A stretch of 21,823 bases of DNA from Priapulus caudatus. Taxonomy: Eukaryota > Priapulida > Priapulimorpha > Priapulimorphida > Priapulidae. Each line of letters opens with the position of its first letter. The stretch's first letter is position 1. Shown here one piece after another: positions 1-8,989 of this stretch. Location of the stretch: NCBI RefSeq assembly GCF_000485595.1, contig NW_014577680.1, positions 116,180 to 138,002 on the forward strand, in the 5' to 3' direction. Below the pieces are notes generated by a model. That model was not told where the DNA came from. It saw only the letters and a list, made by a program, of their open reading frames with translations, and did not search any database. The position numbers were made by a program, and so were the translations under genes.

Positions 1-240
1 CATGTGCTCTTCTACATTCCCTTTGGTAGGTCTTATGTGTTTTTTTGTATATTTCAAGGTTCTTGGAGTTCTCAGATTTCTTTGAGCGTGTGTGTCTTCG
101 TTTCAGTTTCCGTTTTAGTCGTGCTAGTCTCTTGTTGTACCATGGTGTATTCTTATGACTTCCCTTCACCATTTTGGTTGGTATGTGTTTGTTCATTGTT
201 TGTTCGATTTTGTCTTTTAGCATTTGCCAGTTTGCGTGGT
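1..240. other. No gene seen (T-rich flank)
   Basis: T-rich sequence whose only open frames are short and hydrophobic by composition. Similarity to the 3' flank of transposase copy A (around 4478-4500) begins near 235 with a shared stretch just before the CTG tract, so this is probably the downstream flank of copy B. Confidence 0.5.
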
Positions 241-261
241 GTCCATGTGTTTTAACGCAGC

Positions 262-287
262 TGCTGGTCGTCCCGCTGCTGGTGGTG

Positions 288-329
<42 letters not shown>

Positions 330-560
330 GTGGTGCTCACCCTGCTGCTGCAGCTGTAGCCATTCCTGCTGCAGCTGCAACTGTTGCTGCTGCTGCCGCT
401 GCTGTAGATGTTGCTGTAGCAGCTGCTGCGGCTGTAGCTGTAACAGCAGATGTTGCTGCGGCTGTAGCTGTATTAGCTGCTGCGGCTGTAGCTGTAACAG
501 TAGCTGTTGCTGCTGCTGCCGCTGCTGCAGATGTGGATTTAGCTGCTGCTGCTGCTGCTG
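262..560. repeat. CTG/CAG triplet-repeat tract, copy B
   Basis: Interrupted CTG (plus strand), read as CAG on the coding minus strand, encoding polyQ with L, H and P interruptions. Interruptions such as CTGTAG and GCGGCTG repeat in a pattern of about 30-45 bp, showing expansion by tandem duplication. Copy A has a shorter version at 4497-4735. Confidence 0.9.
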
Positions 561-1404
561 CTGCTCCTGGTCCCGCTGCTGGTTCTGCCTATTCGCCCGT
601 CGCTTCTCTGCCAGCTCATCGCGCCACTGCTGGACAGGAACGGTCGACGTCGCTGCACAATGCCAGTTCCCGTAATACTGGGAGTGCAGCGATGGATCAC
701 GCTCCTGTTGGCATTTCCTGCATTTGTTGGTGGGCGCGACTCTCTTGTAGGCACGGGTTGTCTCACCTGCTTGCTCCCGTTCGAGCTTGCGCTTCCTGTA
801 CCACGCAGTCGTCTTCGGCACACGGCGGACGGGTGGCGATGTATCGGCCACCCGACCGATGCGCGAAACGTCTGTGGCCAGTGGCGCAGTCGGCGAAGCA
901 GATGGCAGCGCAAGCCTTCTCCGCGCAGCACTCATTTGGCCCGCGGTGTTGTCGGGCAGCTCAAACTTGTGCCGCGGCTGATCAGGTGCTTGCGCTGCTG
1001 GAGACAGAGCCCGTGCAGCTGGTAGAGGTTCTGCGCTGACGGCCTCCGGGCGTTGTATCCTGATGCCCTGCTCCAGCGTCTGGCGCTCATGGAGTTTCAC
1101 ACGCTTGTTGTGCCACTGTGTCAAAGTGGTGTGGTTAATGTCCATGAGCTGGATGTTCGTGGAATCCAAGACGCTGGGATTGCTCAGCAACAACGCCCGG
1201 ATGCGCGAATAGGCGCGGCCGACATGAGTCCACCGGCTTGCTCTCCTCCGGCGAGCACGCTTTCCTCCGGCTTTCCTCTGGTCTCCTTCCTGGGCTTTCT
1301 CGGTTGATGATGTATCCGCCGCGCACAGCTTGATCACCACCGCCTCCATGATGCGGTTGCAATCGGGCCACTGTGCGGGCCCCGAGTTCTCGCCCAAGAA
1401 GCAC
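288..1404 (-). pseudogene. Last exon of transposase-like gene, copy B
   Basis: Open for about 370 codons from an acceptor at 1405-1406 to a TAG at 288-290 inside the CAG tract. It begins in the frame that follows the STKR-type end of exon 6 seen in copy A. The protein starts RCFLGENSGPAQWPDCNRI, then has a basic linker (KAGGKRARRRR), a middle block containing LMDINHTTLTQWH, and a putative zinc-ribbon with C-x2-C, then H and WHC (TNKCRKCQQE ... YYGNWHC). It ends in a long Q-rich tail. Copy A has the same exon at 4454-5570 but broken there; this copy has no internal stop. It is called a pseudogene because the rest of copy B lacks exons 5 and 6 and is degenerate upstream. The zinc motif resembles those at the C-terminus of DUF6729-type transposase-like proteins as I remember them. 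The function is inferred: DNA binding or oligomerisation in a transposase. Confidence 0.7.
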
Positions 1405-1410
1405 CTGGAT

Positions 1411-1690
1411 GGAGACAGGAATGCAATTAGCCTCAAATACAATCACGACGTCTCACATATATAAAGTTGTTCAGCCGAATTAGTCTGTTCTCGCATGACT
1501 AGAGAACTCTGCAGCCTAGAGGAAAACTAAAGATATTTTCAGAATCAGCACGTTTGGGAGGTGGTTCCGGCTGAAACATTTTAGAGAAAGATAAATTCTT
1601 AGAAATGGAATACAAGTAGGAGTGCGGTTTAGACGTGTATATTGATGCAATCGTTATAGTTGCAATAATCCTCAATTTACTCATGAGTGT
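1411..1690. repeat. Intron/flank segment duplicated at 5577-5860
   Basis: This block, including a segment with ACATATATAAAGTTGTTC at about 1455, recurs nearly base for base at 5577-5860. It is the intron upstream of the last exon in both transposase copies, so the similarity is a duplication of the whole gene region and not of the coding exon only. Similarity fades near 1690. Confidence 0.85.
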
Positions 1691-2820
1691 AGCGATATCG
1701 GTGGCACAGGAGGTCGCGGGTGAGGGAGTGTGTGGTGAGGAGTGGGATTGAAAGTGCAGTGTTGATACAATTACGGTGCGGCGAGTTATTGAGAAGATCG
1801 AGGGTGTGGTAGCCAGTTATTACACATGTAGGCGGGATGTAATAATTCAGTTGTGTGGTGAGCTCTTGTGTGTCGAGCCCGGGCACTGTGTTGCGTGTGG
1901 TGGGGGCTGGTGGAGACGCGGGCGGAACACCAGTCGTGTCTGGTGGTGCGGGTGTCGGTGCGGAGGTGACGGTGGTGGGACGGGCTCTTGGTCGGTGTGT
2001 GCAGGTCGGTACACGAGGGGGGAGTTATGGTGGTGCGCGGGCGTGGGGGGGGGGGTAGTCGGGTCGAGTGCGACGTGGAGCGTTGCCTCAACAATCGAAG
2101 AGGCGATTTGCGCGGAGAGCCGTGGCAGCCGTGCGCGAGGGCAGCGCGCGAGGTGGTTGTTCCGGTTCGACGATTCCTGTGGAACACAGGTGTATGCTAG
2201 AGCATAGGGGAGGGGGGCAGGTTGCGGATCTGCATGTGGCAGGACGAAGGGCTGGTGGGTGCGGGGAGGTAGAATGGAGAGGGAGCAGGGAGTGGGTGAG
2301 GCTTGCGTTGCGGAGTGCGTGGCGGGTGTGGGTGAGGAGCGTGTGTCGAATTCGTGTGCGTGTCGTGGGGGGGGTGCGTGAGGGAGAGTGCTGGTGGGGG
2401 GGTCGGTGACGGAGGTGAGTGTGTGAGGGGGTGTGTGGGTGTGTGCGTGGGCGGTGCGCGGGTGAACGCGTGAGGGCGGTCTGTGGCGGGGTGTGCAGTG
2501 GGGTGCGGTTGGTGGGGGTGCGGTTCGAAACCGGTTGGTGCAGCTGGCAGGCGCTCACGGATGTCGTTGTGAGGTGGTGGCGGTGGGGGGCAGGGGGGCG
2601 TTGCGCTTGGGCCGATCGGATCGAGGGCGCGCTTGATGCGGTGAGGCAGCGCACGCAGTCTGGCTTAGGCGAGGGGTGGTGGGCGCCGCGATATGAGCGT
2701 GGTGCCGTGTTTAACTGAATGCAAGTGCGTGCGACGTTAGGCATCTATTAGGGGCTGGTGGCTGGATGTAATGCGGGGGGGTCTGGGGGAGAGGTAGACG
2801 CGGGTGAAGTTTTGGGAATG
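1690..2820. repeat. G/T-rich low-complexity region
   Basis: About 1.1 kb of strongly strand-asymmetric sequence: the plus strand is G and T rich with many GTGTG, GGTG and G4-8 runs, the minus strand C/A rich. The open frames crossing it (up to about 218 codons on the minus strand) are P/T/H/R-rich by composition and not credible genes. It occupies the place where copy A has exons 5 and 6 (6022-6720), so copy B lost those exons or had them replaced by an expanded satellite-like tract. The closely spaced G-runs could form G-quadruplexes. Confidence 0.75.
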
Positions 2821-2955
2821 CAAATAGGAGGGGTAAAAATGTAAATCAAAATGAATTCTGAGAAGCGCAGCAGAGGGTGTATGTGGTGGTCGTGTGTGTG
2901 AAGCGGGTTTTTCAGAAGTGGGATGCGCTCTAGCGAATGACAAGTAAGTCGTTAC

Positions 2956-4133
2956 CCCCGTGTAAGCACAGCGGACGTCTCGAACAGGAATGAGGTCTTG
3001 CAGCAGCGGCAACAATTGCCGTTGAACGCCTCTTTGAGGGTGCCGTCGTAACTGGGGCAGGTCTCGCTCGGTCGTGGTGGTGCGCTAGATCTTTTGGTTC
3101 CATCTCGCAGGCATCGAGTAGATCTGATAGTGCCGTCACTGCATAGTACCTGCTAAGGAGAATAAAAGAGTCAGGAAACAACATCGACTTGTACAGCAAA
3201 CAGACAGTGCAACGCAGTACACTGCAAAACACGGCAAACGACTTGTTGCTATGCAATTTACCATTACAGACCGTAAACGAGTCGTCTGCGTCAAGCACCA
3301 CACACACGCACGCCGCACGCAATATGCCTAGGATTACATAATGATTACCTGGTGAATCCTGGCTCGATGGTGGAGGTGAAGGATTACGAGACTCGGATCG
3401 ACTCGAGCACACCTGTACACGGGCCAGCTGACTGTCCTTCACGCGGGTCCCAGTCTGATGTACGGGGAATTCGCGGGTCATATAGCAGGCATGCACGTGT
3501 CGGTTCTGCGATTCCAGAGCCCGGCAATGCCGCTTCACATGAGAGAGCGGGGCCTGGTAGCCAAGGTGTCACGGCTGGATCGCCGGGAGAACGCATCCCC
3601 GCAACTCCTCGATCAGGCTGGTAGATCCGGCGCCACGGGTCTTGCAGCCGGCAGTTGAAGCGCAAGCTCTTCTTGGAGAGTCGTAGGTTGAGGTCATCTT
3701 CGACGGTCCTCACGTGCGAGCGGCAGTATCGACAGCTTGGATCTTTCAGGACGCCTGCACGTCCTCCATCAGCTCGAGCTGCACGCAGAGCGCCGGCTCA
3801 TGAAGACTTTCCGTAGAGGGTGTGTGCCTCCGTCGTGCAGCCGGCGCGCAGGCGATGAATGCCACACTCAAGGCGAACTTATGAGGTTCTGGCCAGCAGC
3901 GAGACATCCGTTCGGTCAGGCTGCCATTCGGCAACAACCAGTCCGACAACAGTTACTTCTGGTGCTAGCGATGCCGCAAATGGAACATATTTGTCACAAA
4001 CATAACCTGTGAACGATAAAGGAAGACTCGAGATATTATGATTAGATACCTTCTTGGTAGAGTCCATTTTCAGGATCTTAGCCGCAGACACAGTGTGATC
4101 GATGCCTGACTACATCGATCCGCCGCCATTAGT
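2956..4133 (-). pseudogene. Exon 3-4 relics of transposase-like gene, copy B
   Basis: Degenerate copy of the region 11500-12640. Recognisable blocks on the minus strand are the end of exon 3 with LKMDSTKK followed by a GT donor (about 4045-4095), a block matching the RSLRF region (about 3660-3700), and a block matching the segment around 11502-11607 (about 2995-3110). The region ends at the splice donor shared with copy A (GGGTAACG, 2950-2956). The frames are broken in many places. At about 3010 the coding sequence runs straight from a TGCAAGACC block into the block that in copy A lies at 6931-6969, so this copy lacks the parvovirus-like insert. A single N at 4134 marks the upstream limit of similarity. 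Confidence 0.75.
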
Positions 4134-4235
4134 NGATCGTTCGCCTGCATGCGTCCATCAATCGAAGAAGTCGTATGTACACTAGAAACACAATCTTCAC
4201 TATGCATAGGTGCTGATTTTGGTCAGGCCTCTCAC

Positions 4236-4338
4236 CTGCAAACTGCTCGGCATGGTTGAACCTGCCAGAGACATGACATGCCATGCCTCTGCTGGTATAG
4301 CTTGCAGGATCACTGAAGCTCTCAAGCCTCACCACCAA
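4236..4338 (-). CDS. Possible isolated exon, unknown gene
   Basis: Bounded on the minus strand by CTTACAG (acceptor) and GCAG followed by GTGAGAGG (donor). It is open throughout and reads like real protein (LVVRLESFSDP, then SRGMACH, then GRFNHAEQF). It lies just beyond the N at 4134, where copy B ends. I do not recognise the family. It may be an exon of another mobile element or an upstream exon brought in by scaffolding. Confidence 0.3.
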
Positions 4339-4356
4339 CTGTAAGGTATCAGCACA

Positions 4357-4411
4357 AGGGGGAGGAATTTATTAATAAATATTTATAAATTAATAAATTA
4401 ATTAATAAATT
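4357..4411. repeat. AT-rich simple repeat
   Basis: Imperfect repeats of ATTAATAAAT. They lie between transposase copies A and B and supply AATAAA-like words on both strands. Confidence 0.7.
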
Positions 4412-4422
4412 GATGCACAAGC

Positions 4423-4495
4423 GTCACTCGCGAAGCACATTGCGTCCATGTTTCACTTTAGTGTCACTCGCGATGCACGTGGTGTCCATGTGTTG
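4423..4495. repeat. Short direct repeat, about 30 bp, two copies
   Basis: GTCACTCGCGAAGCACATTG and GTCACTCGCGATGCACGTGG, each followed by a GTCCATGT word, separated by about 12 bp. The second copy overlaps the 3' end of the copy A coding frame. Confidence 0.6.
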
Positions 4496-5570
4496 TAACG
4501 CAGCTGCTGCTGCTGATGCTGCTGCTGCTGCTGCTGGTCGTCCCGCTGCTGGTGGTGCTACTGCTGCTACTGCTGCTGGTGGTTCTCACCCTGCTGCTGC
4601 AGCTGTAGCCATTCCTGCTGCAGCTGCAACTGTTGCTGCTGCTGCCGCTGCTGCAGATGTTGCTGTAGCAGCTGCTGCGGCTGTAGCTGCTGCTGCTGCT
4701 GTGGCTGTAGCTGCTGCTGCTGCTGCTGCTGCTCCTGGTCCCGCTGCTGTTTCTGCCTATTCGCCCGTCGCTTCTCTGCCAGCTCATCGCGCCACTGCTG
4801 GACTGGAACGGTCGACGTCGCAGCACAATGCCAGTTCCCGTAATACTGGGAGTGCAGCGACGAGTCCCGCTCCTGTTGGCATTTCTGGCATTTGTTGGTG
4901 GGCGCGGCTCTCTTGTAGGCACAGGTTGTCTCACCTGCTTGCTCCCGTTCGAGCCTGCGCTTCCTGTACCAGGCAGTCGACTTCGGCACATGGTGAACAG
5001 GTGGCGATGTATCGGCCACCTGACCGATGCGCAAAACATCGTCTGTGGCCAGTGGCACAGACGGCGAAGCAGATGGCAGCGTAAGCCTTCTCCGCGCAGC
5101 ACTCATTTGGCCCGTGGTGTTGTCGGGCAGCTCAAACGTGTTCCGCGGCTGATCAGGTGCTTACGCTGCTGGAGACAGAGCCCGTGCAGCTGGTAGAGGT
5201 TCTGCGCTGACGGCCTCCGGGCGTTGTATCCGGATGCCCTGCTCAAGTGTCTGGCGCTCATGCAGTTTCACACGCTTGAGGTGCCACTGTGTCAAGGTGG
5301 TGTGGTTAATGTCCATGAGCTGGATGTCAGTGGAATCCAAGACGCGAGGATTGCTCAGCAACAACGCCCGGATGCGCGAATAGGCGCGGCCGACAAGAGT
5401 CCACCGGCTTGCTCTCCGGCGAGCACGCTTTCCTCCGGCTTTCCTCTGGTCTCCTTCCTGGGCTTTCTCGGTTGATGATGTATCCGCCGCGCACAGCTTC
5501 ATTACCAACGCCTCCATGATGCGGTTGCAATGGGGCCACTGCGGGCCCTGAGTTCTCGCCCATGAAGCAC
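4454..5570 (-). pseudogene. Last exon (exon 7) of transposase-like gene, copy A
   Basis: It starts after an acceptor at 5571-5572 and is in phase with exon 6, giving the RCF residues seen in copy B. It has the same layout as 288-1404: basic linker, LMDINHTTLTQWH block, C-x2-C/H/C zinc-ribbon motif, Q-rich tail. Two lesions are visible relative to copy B. Two bases are lost near 5537 (CCCGCAGTGG against CCCGCACAGTGG), which shifts the frame, and a CAA codon has become TAA at 5161-5163. Past the zinc motif the frame can run through the CAG tract to a TGA near 4454. The product would be the C-terminal DNA- or zinc-binding part of the transposase-like protein, but this copy cannot make it without readthrough. 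Confidence 0.75.
4497..4735. repeat. CTG/CAG triplet-repeat tract, copy A
   Basis: Interrupted CTG tract encoding polyQ on the minus strand. It is shorter than the homologous tract at 262-560, so its length has diverged since the duplication. Confidence 0.9.
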
Positions 5571-6021
5571 CTGGATGGAGGCAGGAATGCAATTAGCCTC
5601 AAATACAATCATGACGTCTTACATATATAAAGTTGTTCAGCCGAATTAGTCTGTTCTCGCATAACTAGAGAACTCTGCAGCCTGGAGGAAAACTAAAGAT
5701 ATTTTCAGAATCAGCACGTTTGGGAGGTGGTTCTGGCTGAAACAAACATTTAAAAAAGTTAAAAATTACTAGAAATTAATAACAATAGATGGCGGTGTCA
5801 CAGTTGTCATATTCATGGCACATCCAAAATGCATAATTGCAATAATCCTCACTTACGCATAGCGTAACAAACACCTAGAACAGAGACGTCATGGCTGAAA
5901 GCTCGTACAAGTATACAATGAATAGATGAAATCATTTGCATACAATACGTCCACGATGTATTAGAAATTGATGTAGTACACAGTTATTACACAGTAACGA
6001 AATGTATAATCAATTTATTAC
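5571..6021. other. Intron 6 of copy A
   Basis: Lies between exon 6 (donor GGTAATAA on the minus strand) and exon 7 (acceptor CCATCCAG). The part 5577-5860 is duplicated at 1411-1690. No gene is seen in it. Confidence 0.7.
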
Positions 6022-6278
6022 CTCTTGGTGCTGTCGACCCCGGGCACTGTCGTTCCTTTAGAGGACTTGAAAAGCCCGGTCAACAGTCGGCGCTGGTGGC
6101 GTTCTGCAATGATGGACGGCCTCTTGTCGTAGGGGAGCAGGTCGTCCCACAGACGGATGATGGTGTCCGCCTGGGTGATCGTCAGTGCAAGTGACGTCTG
6201 CTCACCCAACTCGAAGAGGCATTGCGCCAAAGCATCCACCCGTCCGAAACCGCCGATGTTGTCCGGTCCGACCGAATC
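6022..6278 (-). pseudogene. Exon 6 of transposase-like gene, copy A
   Basis: Open for 257 bases between TTTTCCACAG and AG followed by GTAATAA. It encodes a helical segment (DALAQCLFELGEQ, then ITQADTIIRLWDDLLP) followed by a basic block (ERHQRRLLTGLFKSSKG) and VPGVDSTKR. Exon 5 ends in phase 0 and exon 6 continues in phase 0. It ends in phase 2, and exon 7 supplies the missing base. This exon is intact on its own. It has no counterpart in copy B. Its biochemical role is unknown. Confidence 0.75.
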
Positions 6279-6379
6279 CTGTGGAAAACACAAATTCATT
6301 ACATACAGATCCCTGCATGTCAGAGAAAGCATGCATGCATCGAGAGAGTAAAGCAATGGAAAGACCAGCAAAAACTTAC

Positions 6380-6720
6380 TTCGGGTTCCAAGTCCTCCAG
6401 TTCTGAAGTCACCACACTCTCAATCTCAGTGTTGCTCGACGAGGCAATCTCAGTGTCGCTCGACGAGGAAGCTGTCACGGGTTGCTGTGTGTCCGGCTGA
6501 GTCGCGGGGTTCGACGGAAGACGAACGCTAGGCTCTACTGGCGGTAGAGTCAGGTCGTCAGCTGAATCCGCGTCTTCAAAGCCTTTGTCAGCCTCAGCGT
6601 CAACAATGTCGTCTGTAGCCTCGTCCTGGGCGGCCTCCCTGCCATCAGGATCGAGCAGCGCTTGATCCTGAAGCACCGCACCAGTCTGGCTGTAGAGGTA
6701 CTCGACACCAATGAGCTCTC
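6380..6720 (-). pseudogene. Exon 5 of transposase-like gene, copy A
   Basis: Open for 341 bases between ATTACAG and a GTAAGT donor. It begins with ELIGVEYLYSQTG, which I remember as conserved at this place in the DUF6729-type transposase-like family, and continues with an acidic, S/T-rich, low-complexity linker (SSSSDTEIASSSNTEIES). The incoming phase (one base) fits exon 4 exactly, making the codon for G in AYTG. It is missing from copy B. Confidence 0.75.
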
Positions 6721-6930
6721 CTGTAATGAATGCAATCGTGACGACATTACATACACATAGTTGTCTGAAATAATGAATCTAAAAATAACAATGACATAAT
6801 GAATCAAAAAATAAAAATGATAAATCAAAAATGAATCTGCAAACGCAGCAGCAGGTGTACTGTGTGTGTGTTGAAAGACGGTTTTAAGAAGTGGAATGCG
6901 CTCTAAGCGAATACAAAGTAGGTACGTTAC

Positions 6931-6969
6931 CCGTGTAAGCACCAGGGACGTCGAAACCAGGAACGAGGC
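6931..6969 (-). pseudogene. Exon 4, 3' end, downstream of the viral insert (copy A)
   Basis: Short coding remnant (LVPGFDVPGAYTG) ending at a GGTAACG donor. The matching sequence in copy B (about 2956-2996) is directly continuous with the block that in copy A lies at 11500-11607. It is therefore the distal half of one exon split by the insert at 6970-11499. Confidence 0.75.
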
Positions 6970-6976
6970 TCGCATT

Positions 6977-8953
6977 TTACATCGTTCCTCTGTGAGATGC
7001 GTATCTCAGTGCGCTGTCGTCGTTTGTTTTCATGCCTGTGTTGATTCTTGACATCTTGTCGTCTATGTCGTTATCTGATTTTCTGTATGGGTAGTGTCTT
7101 CCTTTTACCATGTTTGTTGTTCTGTTCTTTGTTGAATATGTTGCTGTGACTCTATTTAGTATTTTCCCATCTGCTAAAGTCGGGTTTGTAGCGGCTATCA
7201 ACGGTCGTACTGTAGTTCCGAAGTCTTGCAGTGTGTGCTCTCCTCCTTGTAGTGGATAGTATAGGTATGTTGGGCGAGCGGATCTTGCTGGTTCTATGAA
7301 TTCCCACGTCGAGGTGTATGTTACGTTGAATTCTATCGTCAGGTCCACAACTTTGTTGTCTTGCTTTAGTATTTGTTGCACTATGTATTCCTCCCATGCT
7401 TTTGGTGTGTATGGTAATCCAGTTGTTTGGTATTCTCCTTCGAAGTTAGTTAGGAAGTTGAATCTTTCTTGTATGATTATGTCTTCTGCATTTAGGGTGA
7501 TTTCGTCATGCACTGCACCTTGATCGGCAAACCAGTTCATAGTGGTTCGTGGGTGTTGTATATTTCTGTTTTGTGTTTCGACTGCTGCCTCGGGCGTTGT
7601 CCATGCTGCTGAATATGGCGGCGCACCCGGTTTTGGTTTGTGTGTGTACCATCCTTTCACGTTTGGTTTGTATTCTACTGTATGTTCATCTCCTGGTGCG
7701 ATTTTGACGTGTGGGTTTTGCCATAGGAAGTTGTTGTATCCGTGCCTGAGTTTGATGTCTTTTGTTTCGTGGATTGAGTCTAGTGCGTGTAGGTGAACAT
7801 TATAGTATATTGGTCTTAGAGCTGATCCGGCTGTGTTGTTGGGTGTGTTATAGACTTGCATGTTTTCGTTTGGTAGGTTTAGTTCGTTGATATGGGGTAC
7901 ATGTGTTATTTTACCCATCGATCCCGTTAGATCTTTATAGTACATTACAGAAGGTGATATATTTACGTTTAGGTTTGGTGTTGATACTCCTGCTACTGTT
8001 GTTAGGTTGTTTCCGAATGCCACAATATTGAACATCGTTGCAGTGAAACGAACAGGGCGGAATGCATCTTTTAAGCCTAGTGACTGCACATCGTCCGCGA
8101 CCATCGTTGACATCGGGTTCGTGTATGGAAGTTGTTTCGCTCCCACGTCCATTTGCATGAAGGCTGCTTGCCCAGTTTTTACATTTGTCCATCTTACTAA
8201 GGTCGATGACTGGTTTACTGGTGTCATAGAGTGATGATATGTTTGTTCGAATGATATCGTTTTTACTGATGCTTGCCTTACGTTCCATGATCGTTGTCGT
8301 GCGCCTGTCGATTTTGATCCGTCTGTGCCTGATGCTGGTATTGATCGTTTGTCTCGTTTTCCGTCTATTTCGTCTACGCCTTCTGGTTCACCTTCTTCCA
8401 TTTGCTGCATTTCTTGTGGTTCCCCTTCTTCGAGTCTCTGACGTTGTGCTGCTGGTTCTCCCACTTCTCTGCTGCTTTGTGATCCGCGCACGATTTCACG
8501 TCCTCTGTTGTATATGTTTGTTGCTGCGTCGCCTGCGGCTGATTGTAGTCTGTTGCGTATTTCTGTATTATATAGTGCTACTCGAGCTGTTTCTCCTGCG
8601 ACACCTAAGGCGACGGCTCCTGCACCTCTTATTTGTCGTGGTATGCCTACTTGCCTGTTTGCCATGCCGCCTTGTTGGAAGCCGCGTACCCAATGCAATA
8701 CATTGCTATGAGGCGGATCTGTATTACCAGCGCGTAGGAATGTTCTTGTGTGTTCGTTGAATGTATGTCCGTGTTCTGGTTCGTGTTCTCTTAGTCTTGT
8801 TCTTAAATATGCATGCCAGCCTCTATGGAAGTCTGGACTTCTGTTTGCGTTTCTGCCTCTTGGTAATGTGTATTGATTTCGATATTCGGTATACCAATCT
8901 AAATTGCGTCTGAATGCTGGTGGAGCCATACTGCGGTATATAACGATCAACAA
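6977..8953 (-). CDS. VP: Parvovirus-like capsid protein (VP), endogenous
   Basis: Uninterrupted frame of 658 codons, or 650 from the second ATG at 8929 (MAPPAFRRN), which looks the better start because the related remnant near 14997 shares that neighbourhood. The N-terminal 150 residues are R/H-rich, then helical and G/A-rich. Residues about 174-197 are acidic (repeated EEGEP), followed by a basic KRDKR that could act as a nuclear signal. Residues about 225-658 have the look of a jelly-roll capsid domain (ISFEQTYHH, ending near GRHYPYRK). I do not see the calcium-loop plus HDxxY pair of a parvoviral phospholipase A2 domain. It lies 36 bases after NS1 in the same direction, and the TAA is almost at the host junction. 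Capsid identity rests on position next to NS1, size and general character. A structure prediction or profile search would settle it. Confidence 0.75.
   Translation of the reverse strand: MLIVIYRSMAPPAFRRNLDWYTEYRNQYTLPRGRNANRSPDFHRGWHAYLRTRLREHEPEHGHTFNEHTRTFLRAGNTDPPHSNVLHWVRGFQQGGMANRQVGIPRQIRGAGAVALGVAGETARVALYNTEIRNRLQSAAGDAATNIYNRGREIVRGSQSSREVGEPAAQRQRLEEGEPQEMQQMEEGEPEGVDEIDGKRDKRSIPASGTDGSKSTGARQRSWNVRQASVKTISFEQTYHHSMTPVNQSSTLVRWTNVKTGQAAFMQMDVGAKQLPYTNPMSTMVADDVQSLGLKDAFRPVRFTATMFNIVAFGNNLTTVAGVSTPNLNVNISPSVMYYKDLTGSMGKITHVPHINELNLPNENMQVYNTPNNTAGSALRPIYYNVHLHALDSIHETKDIKLRHGYNNFLWQNPHVKIAPGDEHTVEYKPNVKGWYTHKPKPGAPPYSAAWTTPEAAVETQNRNIQHPRTTMNWFADQGAVHDEITLNAEDIIIQERFNFLTNFEGEYQTTGLPYTPKAWEEYIVQQILKQDNKVVDLTIEFNVTYTSTWEFIEPARSARPTYLYYPLQGGEHTLQDFGTTVRPLIAATNPTLADGKILNRVTATYSTKNRTTNMVKGRHYPYRKSDNDIDDKMSRINTGMKTNDDSALRYASHRGTM
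8937..8943 (-). promoter_or_regulatory. TATA-like word just before the VP start
   Basis: TTATATA on the minus strand, 8-14 bases before the second ATG of VP. It is too close to be a normal TATA box for that ATG. The word recurs 20-40 bases before the similar ATG of the remnant at 14997, so it may be conserved for another reason. A VP promoter inside NS1 is not obvious. Confidence 0.3.
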
Positions 8954-8974
8954 TGAATTAAGTAGTTACGATAT

Positions 8975-8980
8975 TTTATT
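8975..8980 (-). terminator. Poly(A) signal after NS1
   Basis: AATAAA on the minus strand about 10 bases after the NS1 stop and before VP. It is suitably placed to end NS transcripts. No equivalent follows VP before the host junction, so a VP transcript would have to use a host signal. Confidence 0.5.
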
Positions 8981-8989
8981 TCACGCCAT

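Noticed and set aside
240-560. CRISPR-like regular repeats in the CTG tract
   Set aside because: Units are triplets with irregular interruptions, coding in frame, in an animal genome; there are no spacers.
224-1039. Long plus-strand frame (271 codons) rich in alanine
   Set aside because: It is the antisense of the CAG tract and last exon; polyA/V composition comes from CTG/GCT repeats. The minus-strand frame has the zinc motif and a paralogue.
1776-2207. 143-codon plus-strand frame with several C and W
   Set aside because: Produced by G/T-rich sequence; the composition is biased throughout and nothing in it resembles a domain.
2088-2744. 218-codon minus-strand frame
   Set aside because: P/T/H/R composition follows from the C/A-rich low-complexity strand. 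There is no homologue in copy A and no domain-like content.
8239-8760. 173-codon plus-strand frame, leucine-rich and membrane-like
   Set aside because: Antisense shadow of VP; the apparent hydrophobicity comes from complementing the VP codons.
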